A stretch of 64,000 nt of DNA, taken from Lates calcarifer (taxonomy: Eukaryota; Chordata; Actinopteri; Centropomidae). Each line of letters begins with the position of its first letter. The stretch's first letter is position 1. Shown in pieces: positions 9,945 to 23,700 of this stretch. A model generated the notes under the pieces. That model had not been told where the DNA came from. It ran no database searches and saw only the letters and a program-made list of their open reading frames with translations. The translations under genes were made by a program, and so were the position numbers. The stretch is taken from positions 24,488,250-24,552,249 of the forward strand of contig NC_066849.1 in NCBI RefSeq assembly GCF_001640805.2. The letters run 5' to 3'.

Positions 9945-12900
9945 GAAATAAAAGATTAATACTGCATGAAGTCAGAGGTGAAATTAGACTTTTCTGAGTC
10001 AACTGATCAAATGTGTTGACCCCTTTATTCCACTTATATGGATTAAAATGTGCGTTAATTACACAATAATAATGACTGTACTGCATTGTGCTGTATCTGA
10101 ATAAAACTGCAAGGAATGGAGAAATGGAAGACGGCTGTCTTCAGTGGCAATCAGCTCGCTTTTGGAAATAGTGTATAAATGCAAATATTCAGAACACCTG
10201 CAAAGACGTCATGTTATTTTTGCCTTTTTCTTTCCTTTCTTTCTCTGTGGCATTCAAATGTTCTTATGATGAGTTGAAAGAAGTATGCCTAGGAGCAAAC
10301 ACCAGCTAGAAGAAATGTAGAGACTAATTACCTGGCAGACAGAGTGATTTTAACCATAAAAAATCTTTTATAAAGCTAATTTCAAAAATGAATGTACTTT
10401 CCTGTTTCAAAAAATGTGCGGACAAGTGCAAACTGTACAAATTGTAAAAGTTTGACCAATGTCATCTGAGAAGGTGGCAAAATGCTAAATTATTCCATGT
10501 TTTCATCAATTACATGAAGCCATCACATGAACCGTCATGTAAATGAGCCACAGATGTATTCAGGCTAATAAAAACAAACATGCTCAAATCCCTTTGAAAT
10601 TACTTCATACTGACTGTGGATTATCATTAGCTAAATGAGGATGGTTTCTACCCAAAGTTTGAAAGATGTAGCGTGGCCCCCTTTGTGGTTTCCAGTCATT
10701 TAACAGAACTATGAAGCGGTCATAACCCAGCTTGTGGGCTTTTTATTAAACATAAGGCGTCAGAATTTCACCCTGCTGAAAGACTTTATATAGATGCTCC
10801 CCACGGTATTTTTCACAAAGAATAATGACATTGAGGGTGATCTAAACAATAGTGTATGTGGGCCAGTGTCACTAAGTGGTCATGCAATGTGCAATGACAA
10901 TCGGGACCTGTTGTTGGCACTTTTTTTTGTTGTTGTTTTTTAAAATAATGGCAAATTTTTTAAACTAACCTACAAAAGACTGGTTTGAGGTAAAAGGCAG
11001 TTTCCAGATTGCTTCAACCAAGTGTCTCCTTTTGTTTTTAAAATACACTGTTTTGTGTATCTATGAAAACATTTAATTTTCTCACCATAATTTCCACTTT
11101 TAAATGCAGAAATTAAAATTACAGAAATAGCATTTGCAGTAGCAGACCCTCCACTAGCCTGCTCAGTGACATGTTGAACTGTCTGAACACAATCTGCATT
11201 GCTATGCTCAATCGTTTGTTTCAACTGCATCAGCAGGTTATTCGCTGGGTTGATTCCCTGATTTGTTATGTTGGGCACAGAGCGGCGCCCTCAGGCTGCC
11301 TGTACACTGTGATGGATCTGAGACACCTGGGCTATGATAGACAGGTAGCAGGGTATGACTCCCCTGCTCTGATCGCAGCCCCTGTAGCTCCTGCAGCGCC
11401 TCACCTCCTGGTGCATGACACTCTGGCTCGCTCAGAGGGGGGCTGAGAGGTAGATGTGCAGCGAGACCCCTGCTGCACAGAGCTGCGGGTGAAATAAACC
11501 TGCTGCGTGTATGTGTGTGTGTGCCACTATGTCTGTGATAGGCTATTCCAGTCACTCAGCATCTCACTGAGAAGTGTTAAGGGCGAAATAAACCTGCAGT
11601 TCACCATGAAACGCAGGATCTTTTCATGTGTGGATGTGTGTGGTGTGTAAAAGGTGAGGTTGAATTGAGGTCTTCAGCCACAGATCTGTGTGCATGTGCT
11701 GTATTCTCCAGCTTAGCTGTGGCAACATTCATAAATGTCCATCAGCGAGCAGCATAGCGAGGCAGTGTGTCTATCACAGTTAAGCTCTCCCTCTTCCTCT
11801 CTCAGCTGCTCCCTTCTTCAGCTGGCCCCAGCGGACAGAGAGAAACACTAATGGCCGCTCGTTATAGAGAAACACCAACATGAAACAGGCCTTAATGAGC
11901 TGTTTTCTGTTTTGTATTTTTCTCGGGGGGTCATTGTTATTGGTGGGAAATTGATTGGCAGCAGGCCTGCACCCAAAGGGGCCCTGCGATATTCTGGGCG
12001 ATAGCAAAGTTGTTGCAGCAAGGGCAGCTTTGTTTAGATGTTTGCAGCTGCAGGGTGTGTGAATGCATGAGTGTGGGCATGTGTCTTTGCATGAGGGAGT
12101 TGTTGCATGTCTGTAGGGTGTTGGGGGTTGTATGCATGCTAAAGACATCAGGAAAGCCAAAGTGTCTTGTTGCTCCCTTGGAAGGACAGTTCCTTTTTCA
12201 AGCAGCGTTTACAGAAAAGTTAACATTTTTGAAAGTTTTAGGGAATTTATTTCCCAGAAACCATATAAGCTGGCATTTCAGGCATGCTGTGGCTGTCAGT
12301 ATTATGATGTCAAACAGCTATAGTGAAGAAGCTGCAGTGTCACTCTGTGCTCTAGAAAGTCATCTTACACTCAGATTCTGTCTGCCTTACACAAGAGCTA
12401 ATTATTTGTATGGGCAGTGCCTGTTTAACCCTCAATAATCAATCAGCCCACAGAGAATTTTTTCCAGACTAAAGCTCGGTGGAGCTTTACCTTCTTTTAG
12501 CCAATTGTATGGCCTCTTTCAACCACTTCCAGCAGCAGCAAGCAGCTGTTTTCAGCAAACCAGCACTGACAGACCCATTGTATGCTACCAGCTCCGGTGC
12601 CAAACGGCAGACAAGAAGACAGAATGTCTGTCAGTTTCAATAGACTGTGGAGACCAAACCAGAGGTAAAAAGAGAGGGACTATTGGACTGTTCTCACTTA
12701 TCATCTAGACAGAAATAAAACTCAAAGTAAATGCCTACATTGTTACGTGTTTGGCATTAGTCTTAACACATTAGCATTATGTTACCATTACAGTGGTGTT
12801 ACATTAGCTTAATATGTCAGCAGTATTTGTCTGGCAGGTTGTTTTGGAGTTTCTTTTCTCATTAGTGTCCAAAAATATCATCATGAATGTAGTTTTGATG

Positions 12901-14522
12901 GCAAAAATTCTTATTTGTCACGCCTTATTTTTCGAGTTCTTCAGGGGCATTTTATGCCTTTATTACAAAGTTGAAAGAAGACAGATGACAGGGAATGACG
13001 TGACAGAGATAATGTATAAAATGTAACAAAGTTCCCCTGCTGGACTCAAACCAGGGACACTGTGAATAATGGCCTGTGCTGCACCAGGGTGTCCCTCCAA
13101 ACAGCCTCTATCCTTTAGATTCAGGAGCCAACATTAAGATTTAGTAAAAGTTGTTGAGTAAAACTGATACCTAAATTGCAGTGTGTCTTGTTATAGCATC
13201 CTCCCGATTGCATCATTGCATGATGCAGTCTGGTGAGGAGTGGTTCAATAAATAGAATTTTGTTGTGTTATATCATTTCTTTACTTCTCCAAAGCAGCCA
13301 CAATCAAGTCAAGTATTCCTCTCATCAGTGTATCTTAGGTGTTTTGGGACCTTGTGAGTCATGGCTGTTATTGATTATCATTTATCTCTCTACTGATTAA
13401 GCATCTAGGTGCCACAAACAGATACTTCACTGTATTTAATTTCCAATGTGAAAATTCTGCTTTCTTTCTTTCTTTATTTTGAAAAATAGTAACTGTATCC
13501 TCTAGATGTTTGGCCTCAGCATGTTTCTTTGTAATATACAATGTCATATTGAGGAGAGATACATATATAAGTAGAGGTACTATAGTTTGTGTTGCAGCCA
13601 ATCTTTGACATATCACTGTGTGTTTTTTACAAGTCTTACCTATTGCAGCTCCACAAAGCAAAGACACTTTCAATCTGGACTAAAATGTAACATTTTGTTT
13701 GTAGTCCTTTTCCCAAAAGATAAGTCAGCCTCCTACCCAACACTGATTTAAAGGTCTTCAATTTCTCTCCTGCTTGGTTGGGGTAGAACCATGTTTATTA
13801 CCAGCTGTATTTGAATGGAGCTTATCTATGCATCAAGCAGCAGCACTCAGTCTGCACTTGGTAGATAAAGGCAGCTGGCATGCTCCAAGGCCAGGCTGAA
13901 TATCAAACGACTTTAGATGAAGCCTGTTCCCTCCAAAAGAGGCCCTGAAAGCAGCAAGACTCCATCCATGATTACAGCCCGTCGAACCACGGCGCCTTAA
14001 AAAGTGACTTGAGATGAGAAGCGATTGCGCTATTATTTAAAATCGGTGGAGAAACACAATGTTTTTCACTATGGTGCAAAGCAATTCTCTGAGCCGGAGG
14101 TAGAAACAGCATGAGACCATTCATCTTTTAAAGAGTGGCACACAAGATTCACTCTGAGGTCGTGTGGGCATCATATTTTATGCCTGGCAAGGAACAGCTC
14201 TGAATATGAGCCTCCTCCTGAGGGGCAAGCTGTGCCCTGTCCACTTTAAAATCACAACAATATTTTCCTCCTTTTCAAGAAGCAGAAAACAACTGCTCAG
14301 ATCAACTTCATTCCATTTCCATTTTGTCTCTAATGGAAAACAGATCCCTGTCACATTTTGACATTGATGGAGATGCTCTCCAAATGTGGAGCTTCTTGTG
14401 TGTAAGTTCAAGTAACATGTTTTCTGTTAGACTTGTTTCCTCTCTTCAGTGTGCTTGCATGTGGCATTCATGTGTTGTCTGTCCTTTGCGTACATTGAGC
14501 ATGTTTTTGTGTGACATTGCAG
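9945..14522 (+). other. Intron upstream of the first visible brinp exon
   Basis: It holds the SINE-like copy at 12935-13092 and a locally GC-richer block at about 11280-11480 with no recognisable coding content. The rest is unremarkable. The 3' end gives the acceptor at 14522. Confidence 0.6.
12935..13092 (-). mobile_element. Diverged tRNA-like SINE-type repeat
   Basis: The + strand reads CATTTTATGCCTTTATT, then GACAGGGAATGACGTGACAG, and later CCTGCTGGACTCAAACCAGG. The reverse complement of the last part carries a B-box-like GGTTTGAGTCC and an A-box-like stretch (GGTGCAGCACAGGCCA), so the tRNA-like head lies on the minus strand. I recognise the pattern as a frequent percomorph repeat. The copy is old. 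Confidence 0.5.
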
Positions 14523-14713
14523 GGAGTTTGGCCGCTGGAAGGTGAACAGCTTGGCCCTGGAGAGACAAGAGAACAATGGCTTCTCGTTGCCGCTGGACCC
14601 CGATTTCCTCCAGACCATTAGGCAGCTGGGCAGGAGGCCGAGTCTCAACGCCATTACTGACAACATTATCAGGAAATACGGAACCCACTTCCTGCTCTCC
14701 GCTACACTGGGAG
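14523..14713 (+). CDS. brinp3: brinp exon, MACPF core (first visible coding exon)
   Basis: This exon follows a good acceptor (gtgacattgcag) and ends at GGAG|GTAAAT. Its first base completes an Arg codon split by the intron (phase 2), as in [11 protein letters not shown] of the family. It gives 63 whole codons beginning [14 protein letters not shown] and ending LLSATLG, then one base of a Gly codon. The MACPF signature tyrosine-glycine-threonine-histidine lies at 14677-14688. [20 protein letters not shown] is more like BRINP3 than BRINP1. There is no start codon here, so at least one coding exon lies upstream. Confidence 0.93.
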
Positions 14714-17700
14714 GTAAATAAAGGAGATGAGCTGCAGTTGTCTTTGCTTTCATTGACCTACCTTAACACCATGGGACAAACAAGTGTTAAAAGATGATTT
14801 AGGGTATTCAGGTGGCCCAGACTGAGGATGTCCCTTTGACACCACAGGAGCCTTTTTATGTCCTTGCTTGTCCATTGTTGTCAATCATCATCAATAGAGT
14901 AATCTTTCACAAAGACTAGCTGTTAAACATCTTTGAAGCTCTAAAGCTTTGTGCATTGTGCTCAAACAACCAAATATTTGACTAAATATTGGTTCAGCTG
15001 TGAAAGTGGGATGATTTCTGGTTGTTTAAGCTCATACTCTCAAATTCAACATGTAAAATCTGCGTTTGGGGTTGTTTGACAAAAGTGTCAGTGGATGATC
15101 TGTTTTCCTAACAATAGATGCAAGTTAGCCAGAGTACTGTAAAGCTCGGCAAAGCTCCCATGGCTATCTGCTGCACAATCTCCTCCCGGCTCCTCTGCTG
15201 GCTCTTTTCATCTTTTGTCTCTTGTGCATAAACTCTCAAAGCCATGATGAATACCAACAGTATTTAAAATAGATTATAAAGACAATCCTGTACATTATGT
15301 GAGAAGAACAGCAGCTAAATCATGGCCTGATATAACCTATTACTTTCAGCCTTTGTTTTTGACAGTTAACTTTATATGCATGCTGGGACATCAATATATC
15401 ATCATAAAATGATTGTAATTCTTGTTACTATTACTGTAAATACTATTAGTAGGAAAACCATTCTGTTGCATCAGTTTTAAAAAGGAATAATTCAACATGT
15501 TGGGAAATATGTTACTTTCTTGCTGAGAGTCAGAGTTACTGTCACATCTGTAGGCTAAATATGAAGCTGGAACTAGTTGATGCCTAGCTTGATGCTTAGC
15601 TTAGCATAAAGAATTGAAGCACGGGGAAACAGCTAAACTGTCTATGACCAAAAGGTTAAAAAATTCACCTACTAGCATCTCTGTAGCATGCTAATTAACA
15701 TGTTATACATCACTGCTCAATACCTGTAACTTAACTTATACTTTCATACCATCAGTTTTTTTGTTTCTTATAAGATTTCGGGACTCAAGAGTTGTTAAAA
15801 TATAGATTTTTTACAGTTTGGTACAGAGAAGTGTTAACCTTTTATCTGTCCCTGGTGGTAATGTACTCTCTGTTAATTCTAGTATCTCCAAATTAAAACC
15901 ACATTGCCCATAAAAACTAATGCTGTTAGAAAGGATGTCTCTATTGATCTTACACTCCTTGCAATGTCTGTCAATACACTGTCCTGAAAGCTTTGGCCCT
16001 GTTTGTATTGAAAGACAGAATCTTCACTTGTGCCCTCAGATTTATTATCACTAAATCTGAGTCCAGGATAAAATTAGTAGAGGCTGTTAAGTTTCTCAGA
16101 CTCTTTTCACCTTCAGCAGTACTGTTTTTCTGCCTATGTGATTGTATAATGAGTGCTGGCAGGTGTTCATAGGTTAATATTTACCACTACACCACTGAGA
16201 ACATTTTGTGTGTGTATGTTCACAGGGGATGAGTCATAAAAGAAGTTTGCGTACTTGTGTGTGTATTCATAGGGGAAGAGTCATTAATGATCTTTGTGGA
16301 CAAGCGGAAGTTGAGTCGGACGACTGAAGTGAGTGAATCCAATGGCACAGCTGTGACTCTGGAAGCTCTGCACCAGCTGGCTGCCTCCTACTTCATCGAC
16401 AGGGAGAGCACCCTGCACAAACTGCACCACATCCAGATCGCCTCTACTGCCATCAAGGTAAAAGCCTGCTGTTATTTGGGCTTCTGTCAAACACAATAGC
16501 AATAAAAAAATAAGATACTCATTTGCCAAAGCTTTAAATTGCCCCCATTGTTGATTTTTTTTTTCATGCACGATTACATGAAGACATTGCTCAAATTAGA
16601 TTTTGTTTCAGTGGATAAACATAATTATTGTATTTTTTTCAAACATGGCAAGTGGTCTAGATTAGCTCCCTCACTAAAGAATTAATTAAATCATGGCCAG
16701 TTTGGAGCATTTGAATAGGAGCCCTACAATCAGCATGTTTAGCTCATTTTAATCAGAAGGCCTGTTATTTCCTGCTGATCAGGGGGTAGTTTTTTCCATC
16801 TCTGTGGATTAAATCTCCAAATTAATTAATATATACAACTTCAACCATTTTATTTTTACTTGCAAACATTGTAAAGATCACTGTTGAGGTACTGACCTAA
16901 ATGACACTAGAGTGTATATAAAACAACATGATGATAACAGAATTACATGGGGTCTTTATCATGACATACTTGCTGTATTGGTTGACTGATCCCGCATCCC
17001 TACCGAATGTCTGTGTGTGTGTGTCAGTGTGTGTGCTTGTGTTTGCGTGTGTGCCCACAGACAGTAGGTGGCAAAAGTGTTTGTACAGAAAATAACAAAC
17101 TTAAAATTTTACGTTCTGATTAATAGACTATGAATCATAAACAGCTGTTTATGTGCTTATGTTTTTTAAAATAATAATGTCACTTGTGCTCCCCTCTGGG
17201 AATAAGTATCGGAACAAATTAAGAAAATTACACTGCACAGTGGTCAGTACTTGCCAAATACTTACCACTTATTACCAATTACTGTATGCAGTTTACGACC
17301 CATCGATAGGCCCTCAGTGGGCCATAGTGTTTCAAATGCAGAATATCATCATGCTGCAGATTATTAAAACACATTTTAAGGCAATCTCAGTCCTTGGTTG
17401 ACAACATTAGACCTTCATCTAAAGACTCCATAAGGACTGATAAACTTCAGCTATTTTTCTTGCCATTTTTAATTAATGAACCCTTCACAGTGAATGGACT
17501 TTAAGACCTCACATAATGTTCTGGCCAAAAACCCAGTGGGAGCCTTTTCATAGGTTACCTGTGGTTAGCAGAACTCCTCCAAAGAACCCCTCCAAATTAA
17601 TATCTCTGCAGAGTTATATGGGAAAGTTATTTAGAGAGAACATCTTTCATGGGGTAACCTCCTATAATTAAATACATTTACTCCTCATTATATGCATTTA

Positions 17701-20700
17701 CTTCACATTAGACTGAAGAACTTTCAGGCAAAATTTGTAATGCAGCAATGTTTTTTTTTTTCATAGAGCTGCTCAATGTGCATTGTCCACTTTACTTCAC
17801 ATACATTGTGTGTGACATACTGTATATGACGCATGAATTAAAATCAATAATTACTACATGACTATTCCTATTTTTTTAAATGCTGTTTAATACCATGCAC
17901 AAATGACAAGAAACGAAATAAATAGTTATAAAACTAAAATTAGCCTCTATTTTAGGTTTTTAAGGATGTTTACCTTTCTTTGTCACTTGAAATATTCAAT
18001 ATCTTTGTTGGCTACAGAGCTGAAGAAGTGTGTTTGATTTCAAAATCTCTACATAAACATTGTGGCAGTTTTTCTCCTATTAATGAAAGCCAAACAGCTT
18101 TCACTGTGCAATCTGAATTTAGGTTTTTTGTTTGCTTAGGTTTGGTCGTCTTGGAATGTGTTGAGGACTGAGATGTTTCTTTGAGCTCTATTTGTGTTCA
18201 AAGAACAATTCATTGACAAATCTTTTCACTGTTAGCTCTGACAGCCGCTATTTCTGACTGCTGTGCACCTGGAAAACTTTATGATGTGATGAAGCAATAT
18301 TTAACAGAAATAGTACATTTTCGTAAAAAAATGGACATACATCTTTCAAAATATTTAGCTCTTTTAAAACTACTGTGCTACAGCTGCAACCTCCATGCTC
18401 TGTTATGAAAGATCATCTTCAGTCTGGACTTTGCTGGTAGTGATGATCACCCACAAAAGGTAGCTGACTCAATGAAACCAAAAATGTCAGATATACATTT
18501 CTTTTTAGCAAAACATCATAACAAACAAAAACTGACTGATTGACTTGACATTTTTTATTTAGCTGGTTGATTACAAATATATAGTTTCCCTTCTAACCTT
18601 CCATTGTATGCACTTTAATGTGACATTGGAGAAAACATATACACTTGCATGCTCAATGAGCAAGAGGGAGTTGGACCAGGAGATGAGGTGAAGCGAGCCA
18701 CATTGTTTACTTCCTTCCCCACTCTTTCATGTGTGTATTCACAGCAGGCATGTATATGGAACAGCATACTATGCATATCAAAATATGCTTATGATGTAAA
18801 TATCACCCTGCATCTTTTACTGCTTAATACCTTCAGGGTGTGTTCATTCATCACTCTGTCAGTTGTTATCAAGCAGAATGAATTGAATCGGCTGAGTTTG
18901 CCCTTCGTGTCGTTGACTGAATGCTGTGTGCTTTCTGAGGAATCTGTTTCTTCACGTGGCTTTAATGTGTTTATATTTGCGTGGTAAACAACAGATTAAC
19001 ATCATGGAATGTAGGTAAGATCAGCAACCTGCAATAAAACCCATCTGAGACACTGTCAGCTTCCTGTTTATCATAGGCTGTATACTGTGATTATACCTGT
19101 CTCTGCAGCGGTAGTTATGGGACTGAATATATCAGAACCAAACAATGACATTGAGTAAAATTGATCTTTTGGTGTCAGACAATGCATACATTTTGAAAAC
19201 AAGACATACTGGAAAAGATGAGATAATCTTAAATCACACAAGATAAACGGAGAGTAGAGTAAATGAAATAAAATATGGCAAAAAAAAATTCTCAATTTAA
19301 AATAAAACTCCATTTAGCAGAATGTGTAAATCAAAAAAGCTGGTTGTATAAGTTACAAAATACATGTCCATCCCCATGTTTGTGATGATTTGTGATGCTT
19401 TCTCACAGTTTTCTGTTAATTTGCATGCCTCCTTTGAACATTAGTTGAGTGGTATGTTGTGAAGGGCATGTCACTTCACATCCCAGGTGGAAAACAAATA
19501 GAAAGCAGCCATCGGTGAGTAACATGGGGCCGATGGGAGCTCTAACACAGAACTCCTTAGGAAAAGTAGAAACACCCATGTCTACTTCCCTTATTCTGAC
19601 TGTGTAGCTGCAGCTAAAAACGAAATTGCTTTCCTTTTTCTGAGCTGCAGCCCATTTTTCCTGGACTTGTCCTTATTGATGCCCCACTATATAGTCCATC
19701 AGAGATAAAACTGTACATTCTCTAAAGTGAATTGGCAAGAGGACGTTGAGCTGATTTGGCAGCCGCCACTGAACCAAAGTCCTGCTAAAAACCCCTCTGA
19801 TTGAGATGAATAGAGAAAAAGCCCTTTGGAGTACATTTGTTTGTAAGGCATTTTCAGGTGACTGATGTAAAATATTCACAGCGTCAGCAGCCTTTAATTC
19901 CTAACATGGGTTTTTACCTCACCCCAATGAAGACGGATGCCAAAACAAAGCTGCCTTTAAGAAGAGCACTGGTCCCCTGGTTTTAAGAGATAACATATTT
20001 TAAATGGTGGAAATGTCTGGCCTGAAGGCCTGCAGGACTGAGCACAGTGGCACTGGAAAATAATCAAAGACGGGGAAAATGAGATAGGCGTGTGTGGGAA
20101 AAAATGGCTCTGCTGTTACATAGTGTGATGAATCAGCCCTTCCATTTCAGTAATTTCCTTTGAGAGCCTCTGTCATTAGTCAAACATTTTGTGGTATGAG
20201 TTAAGGTGTCATGCGACTCGACAGAAGGGATGCGCCGAGGGTAGACAGGCCTTATTTAGCAGGCCTTTTAGCCTAGGATTGAGGCGCAGCAGGTACACAG
20301 GAAATGCTGCATCAATCACTGTGCTTATGTTTGATTTGCAGCCCAGGCTGTGCCATATTGAAGATTCATTAAACTAAAGTTGGGAGGAGAATATCATTGA
20401 CGGGGAGGAGAAGTGATAAGGAATGTTTGACCCAATTTGCTGTGCGAGCCCTGAGTGTTCAGTCAGTCATGCAGTGTTATGCTTCATTTGTTGAAGTAGG
20501 AAAAAAACACAAGTAGGACTCAAGCATCAGAAATCAGATAATGGGTGCTGAGGAACAGTTGCAGAGAACATGACTCCCTGAGTTTAGGGCAGTTTTGATG
20601 GCAGGACCAACAAAACAAAACCAAATAACAGAACAGAGCACTGTGGCCTCTGTTATCACGAGCGTAGATTAATAATTCAGTACTGGCAGGATTTTTTTGT

Positions 20701-23700
20701 GTCTTCATTATTCAGAAAGGAAGATAAAGATTTTGTATATAAAGCCATGTATGTATAAGATTTTGTTTTGTCTTTTCAACCACTTCAACCTTTAACTAAA
20801 TCTACATGCTCCCTTGCTTGGAATGTTATAGATGACGTGGCCTCAGATAGCTGTATGATTGAATAATGGATGATAATCCTGGCATTAGTCTTATATCTGA
20901 CTGCTTAAGTTACGATTTTTAAGAATTTCACTTCTTCTAGCTATTTCACTTTAATCTGCAGCTGGTTAAAAGCAGTGAAGCCTGGAGAGCAAAAATATAT
21001 ACACAGGATCAAATTTGCTCTTTTGGCCCCTTTTCAAGTAACTGGTACTTCCCGTAAAACAGCATAGCTTAGTTTCCCTTAAAGAGACTTAGTGAACATA
21101 ACACAACATACAGTATTAAATTCCACTTTCCTCTACCAAAGGTTCCCCTCCGCTCCCCTGTGGCTTTGAGTGGCTTTTTTCATCTTTGAGGGCACACAAT
21201 AATCTCATTCTCATGCTATTTTCTCCCTCTTCCCCCTTTTTGTTGCTTATAGTTTATAAGCTTATCCCTCACTGGTTGACATTAGAGTGTAAGCCAGTGC
21301 AACAAAGTGGTCTTAAAACATGCATCGAAATCCTCAAAGACAGAATAAACAGGCGGAAATGTATCTCAGATGCAAATGTGGATTTGCACATCCACCATGC
21401 CGTGGTGATTAAGCCAACGACTATTCTTGAAGGTGCAGCAAATGAGGCAATTTTGAAATGAGCAATGATTTTCATGAAACATTAATGCTAGCTTGTACTT
21501 TTTTTCCCAGCAAGCAGAGAGTGCAGCCATTTAAAGTCCATTGTTGCTCAACCATCTGACATCACCAGCTCACTAAGTGACATTTTATGCTGTTTTTGTG
21601 GAATTATTCTTATGAGGGATTCACAGCAGTGATGAATCTTCATCAGTAAAATGCTCTCGCCTAACTGGTCTTATAATAATATTAAAGCCGTGTATTTCTA
21701 AATAATGAATGTGCTTCAGAGCTATCTGTATTGGCGGACCATGGTAACAGGCTAAGTGCTGCGGTGCCCTGCCGAGGCCGCACACCCAATAGCACAGAGG
21801 CTATCATCTATCTATACACTGCGTAAGACAGGACATAATCTGATTTAGATAATATGGGTATTTTAATGGGCAACTTGTAGCATCATTTCCTTTTATCATG
21901 TTCATTTTATTGAATTTATTATCTGTAAATATTTAGTTCCACCTTCTCAATGAAATCAGATATGTGGTGAATCCCTACTAAGCCACAGTTAAGAGAGATA
22001 TGAATAATTTCTTTGTTATTGAATGATATATTTTACTTTTTGTACATTTGTTTGATATTATGTTCTTGTTCGTCATCATTATTCTTTCTTTAATTGCTTT
22101 TGAAATACTATTATTTTCCTTTCTTCCATACCTCTCAGAGAAAATGAGGTGTGTGCGTGCGCACACATAACCTTGGTAGTGGAGACACTGGACGCAGCAA
22201 CGTTTCCCTCTCCACTGCACTGCACTCTACTGAGTTAAACATCTGTACACTACTCAATCAAGTTACAATGCCAAACAGTGGCTCTGGCTCTCAGCTGCTC
22301 CAAAAGTTGAAACAACACGTCCTGAGCCACCACACTTGTGCACTGGGTCGTTGTGTTTTCTGAGAGAGGAACTATGTCAACTCTCCAGGCAGCACTGAAC
22401 AACAAGTCTGGCAGCACGCAGAGCTACATTTCTACTGACAGAGTGTAAGATAGAGTTAAAAAGGATGCCTTCAGGGCTCACTTGGGAATATTTGCTTGCT
22501 GCTTGAATACACAGACTGGTGACAAAATGAAGGGGAATGAATGAAGAAAAAGAACAAATGCAGATGCTTCCATATGGGGCTTGAGAGCTCAATGAATGGT
22601 TTGATGAAAATTATGTGAATCATTAATGTTATAGCATTTGCTTTCACCACATCTTAATCCAACTGAACACATATGGCTGATAATCTCCACCACCGTCATC
22701 AAAACACCAAATGAGGGAAATTGTCTTATCTTAATATCTTCAAAGAATTTCAGACTTGTAGAATATATGACAAGGAGCACTCAAGCTACCTCACTTTATG
22801 TTGTTGGTCTTATGGTAATCAAGTGCTTTTTTTACTTTATAGCTCACTGTTCTAAGGTTTGATGATAAAATGATCAAAAATGAATGTTGCAATAGGGAAA
22901 CAAAATCCAATTTGTTTCACTGGTAAACTACCATGGTTGCTCTACCAGTCCTTTGCAGTAGCCCACAAACTTGAAAGTCTTTGTAAGTTGTTACTTTCTC
23001 ATAGCTGTTACCATCAAATCACTTAAATCTGGATGATAACTCACTATTACCCTTTAACTTTATGTGAAATGATCTTGTAACAATACAATCATATTGCATT
23101 ATCGTTTACAAAATGCTGTTGCCTAAATGAGTGAATCACACTGTAATCAAAAACTAATTCAAGCTGTTGTAGAGGCTTTTTGATATAATGCATATCACTG
23201 GAATGCAGGTCCCTGTGTTGAACACCCAGATGGTAATTTTAATTGTGTGTTTTTTTTTTTAAATATATTTGTTGTGTCATGATATAGGAAGCATCCATTA
23301 CTGTTGCAATATTAATTTTCTGCCATATCAGTCAGCCCTAAAGACATTTTAAAAAAAAAGCAAATTATTTTAGTGCTGTAGAAATTACACAAGGAATATT
23401 TTCAGGATTAATAGCTTCTAAAAGGAGTATTTAGACAGTAAGAAGACATCAAAAGGCATGCCTGGATGGCAAAGCGAAATTCATCATGATAAGATAAACA
23501 AGTCACGTCTGCAGCATGTGTAAGCATCACAAACTGCTTATTCTAGGAAAGCCTTTAAGTGCAATTAAATGTTCCATTAAATGCAGCTGTTAGTTATTCC
23601 AACACAGTCAGCACAATTATCTTGTACTCAATTATGGCACATTAATAATTCCCCCACCAACAACTCCATGTCATTTACATATCACATTTTTAGAATAACT

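Noticed and set aside
12010..12438. 142-codon + strand ORF
   Set aside because: It starts at TTG and has a Cys-rich section from a TG-rich stretch (TGTGTGAATGCATGAG type). No family resemblance or splice context.
13020..13092. tRNA gene
   Set aside because: Only a B-box-like and a loose A-box-like string are present, within a recognisable dispersed repeat; no cloverleaf could be drawn.
1..14522. Search for the upstream brinp exons (signal peptide, FDWL/RGPFH motif, exon ending KIY + AG)
   Set aside because: No matching stretch with a donor was found. BRINP genes have very long 5' introns, so these exons most likely lie outside the window.
17000..17480. Possible transposon around GTAGGTGGCAAAAGTGTTTG
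   Set aside because: It resembles the edge of some DNA transposons, but I found no terminal inverted repeats, target duplication or coding remnant.
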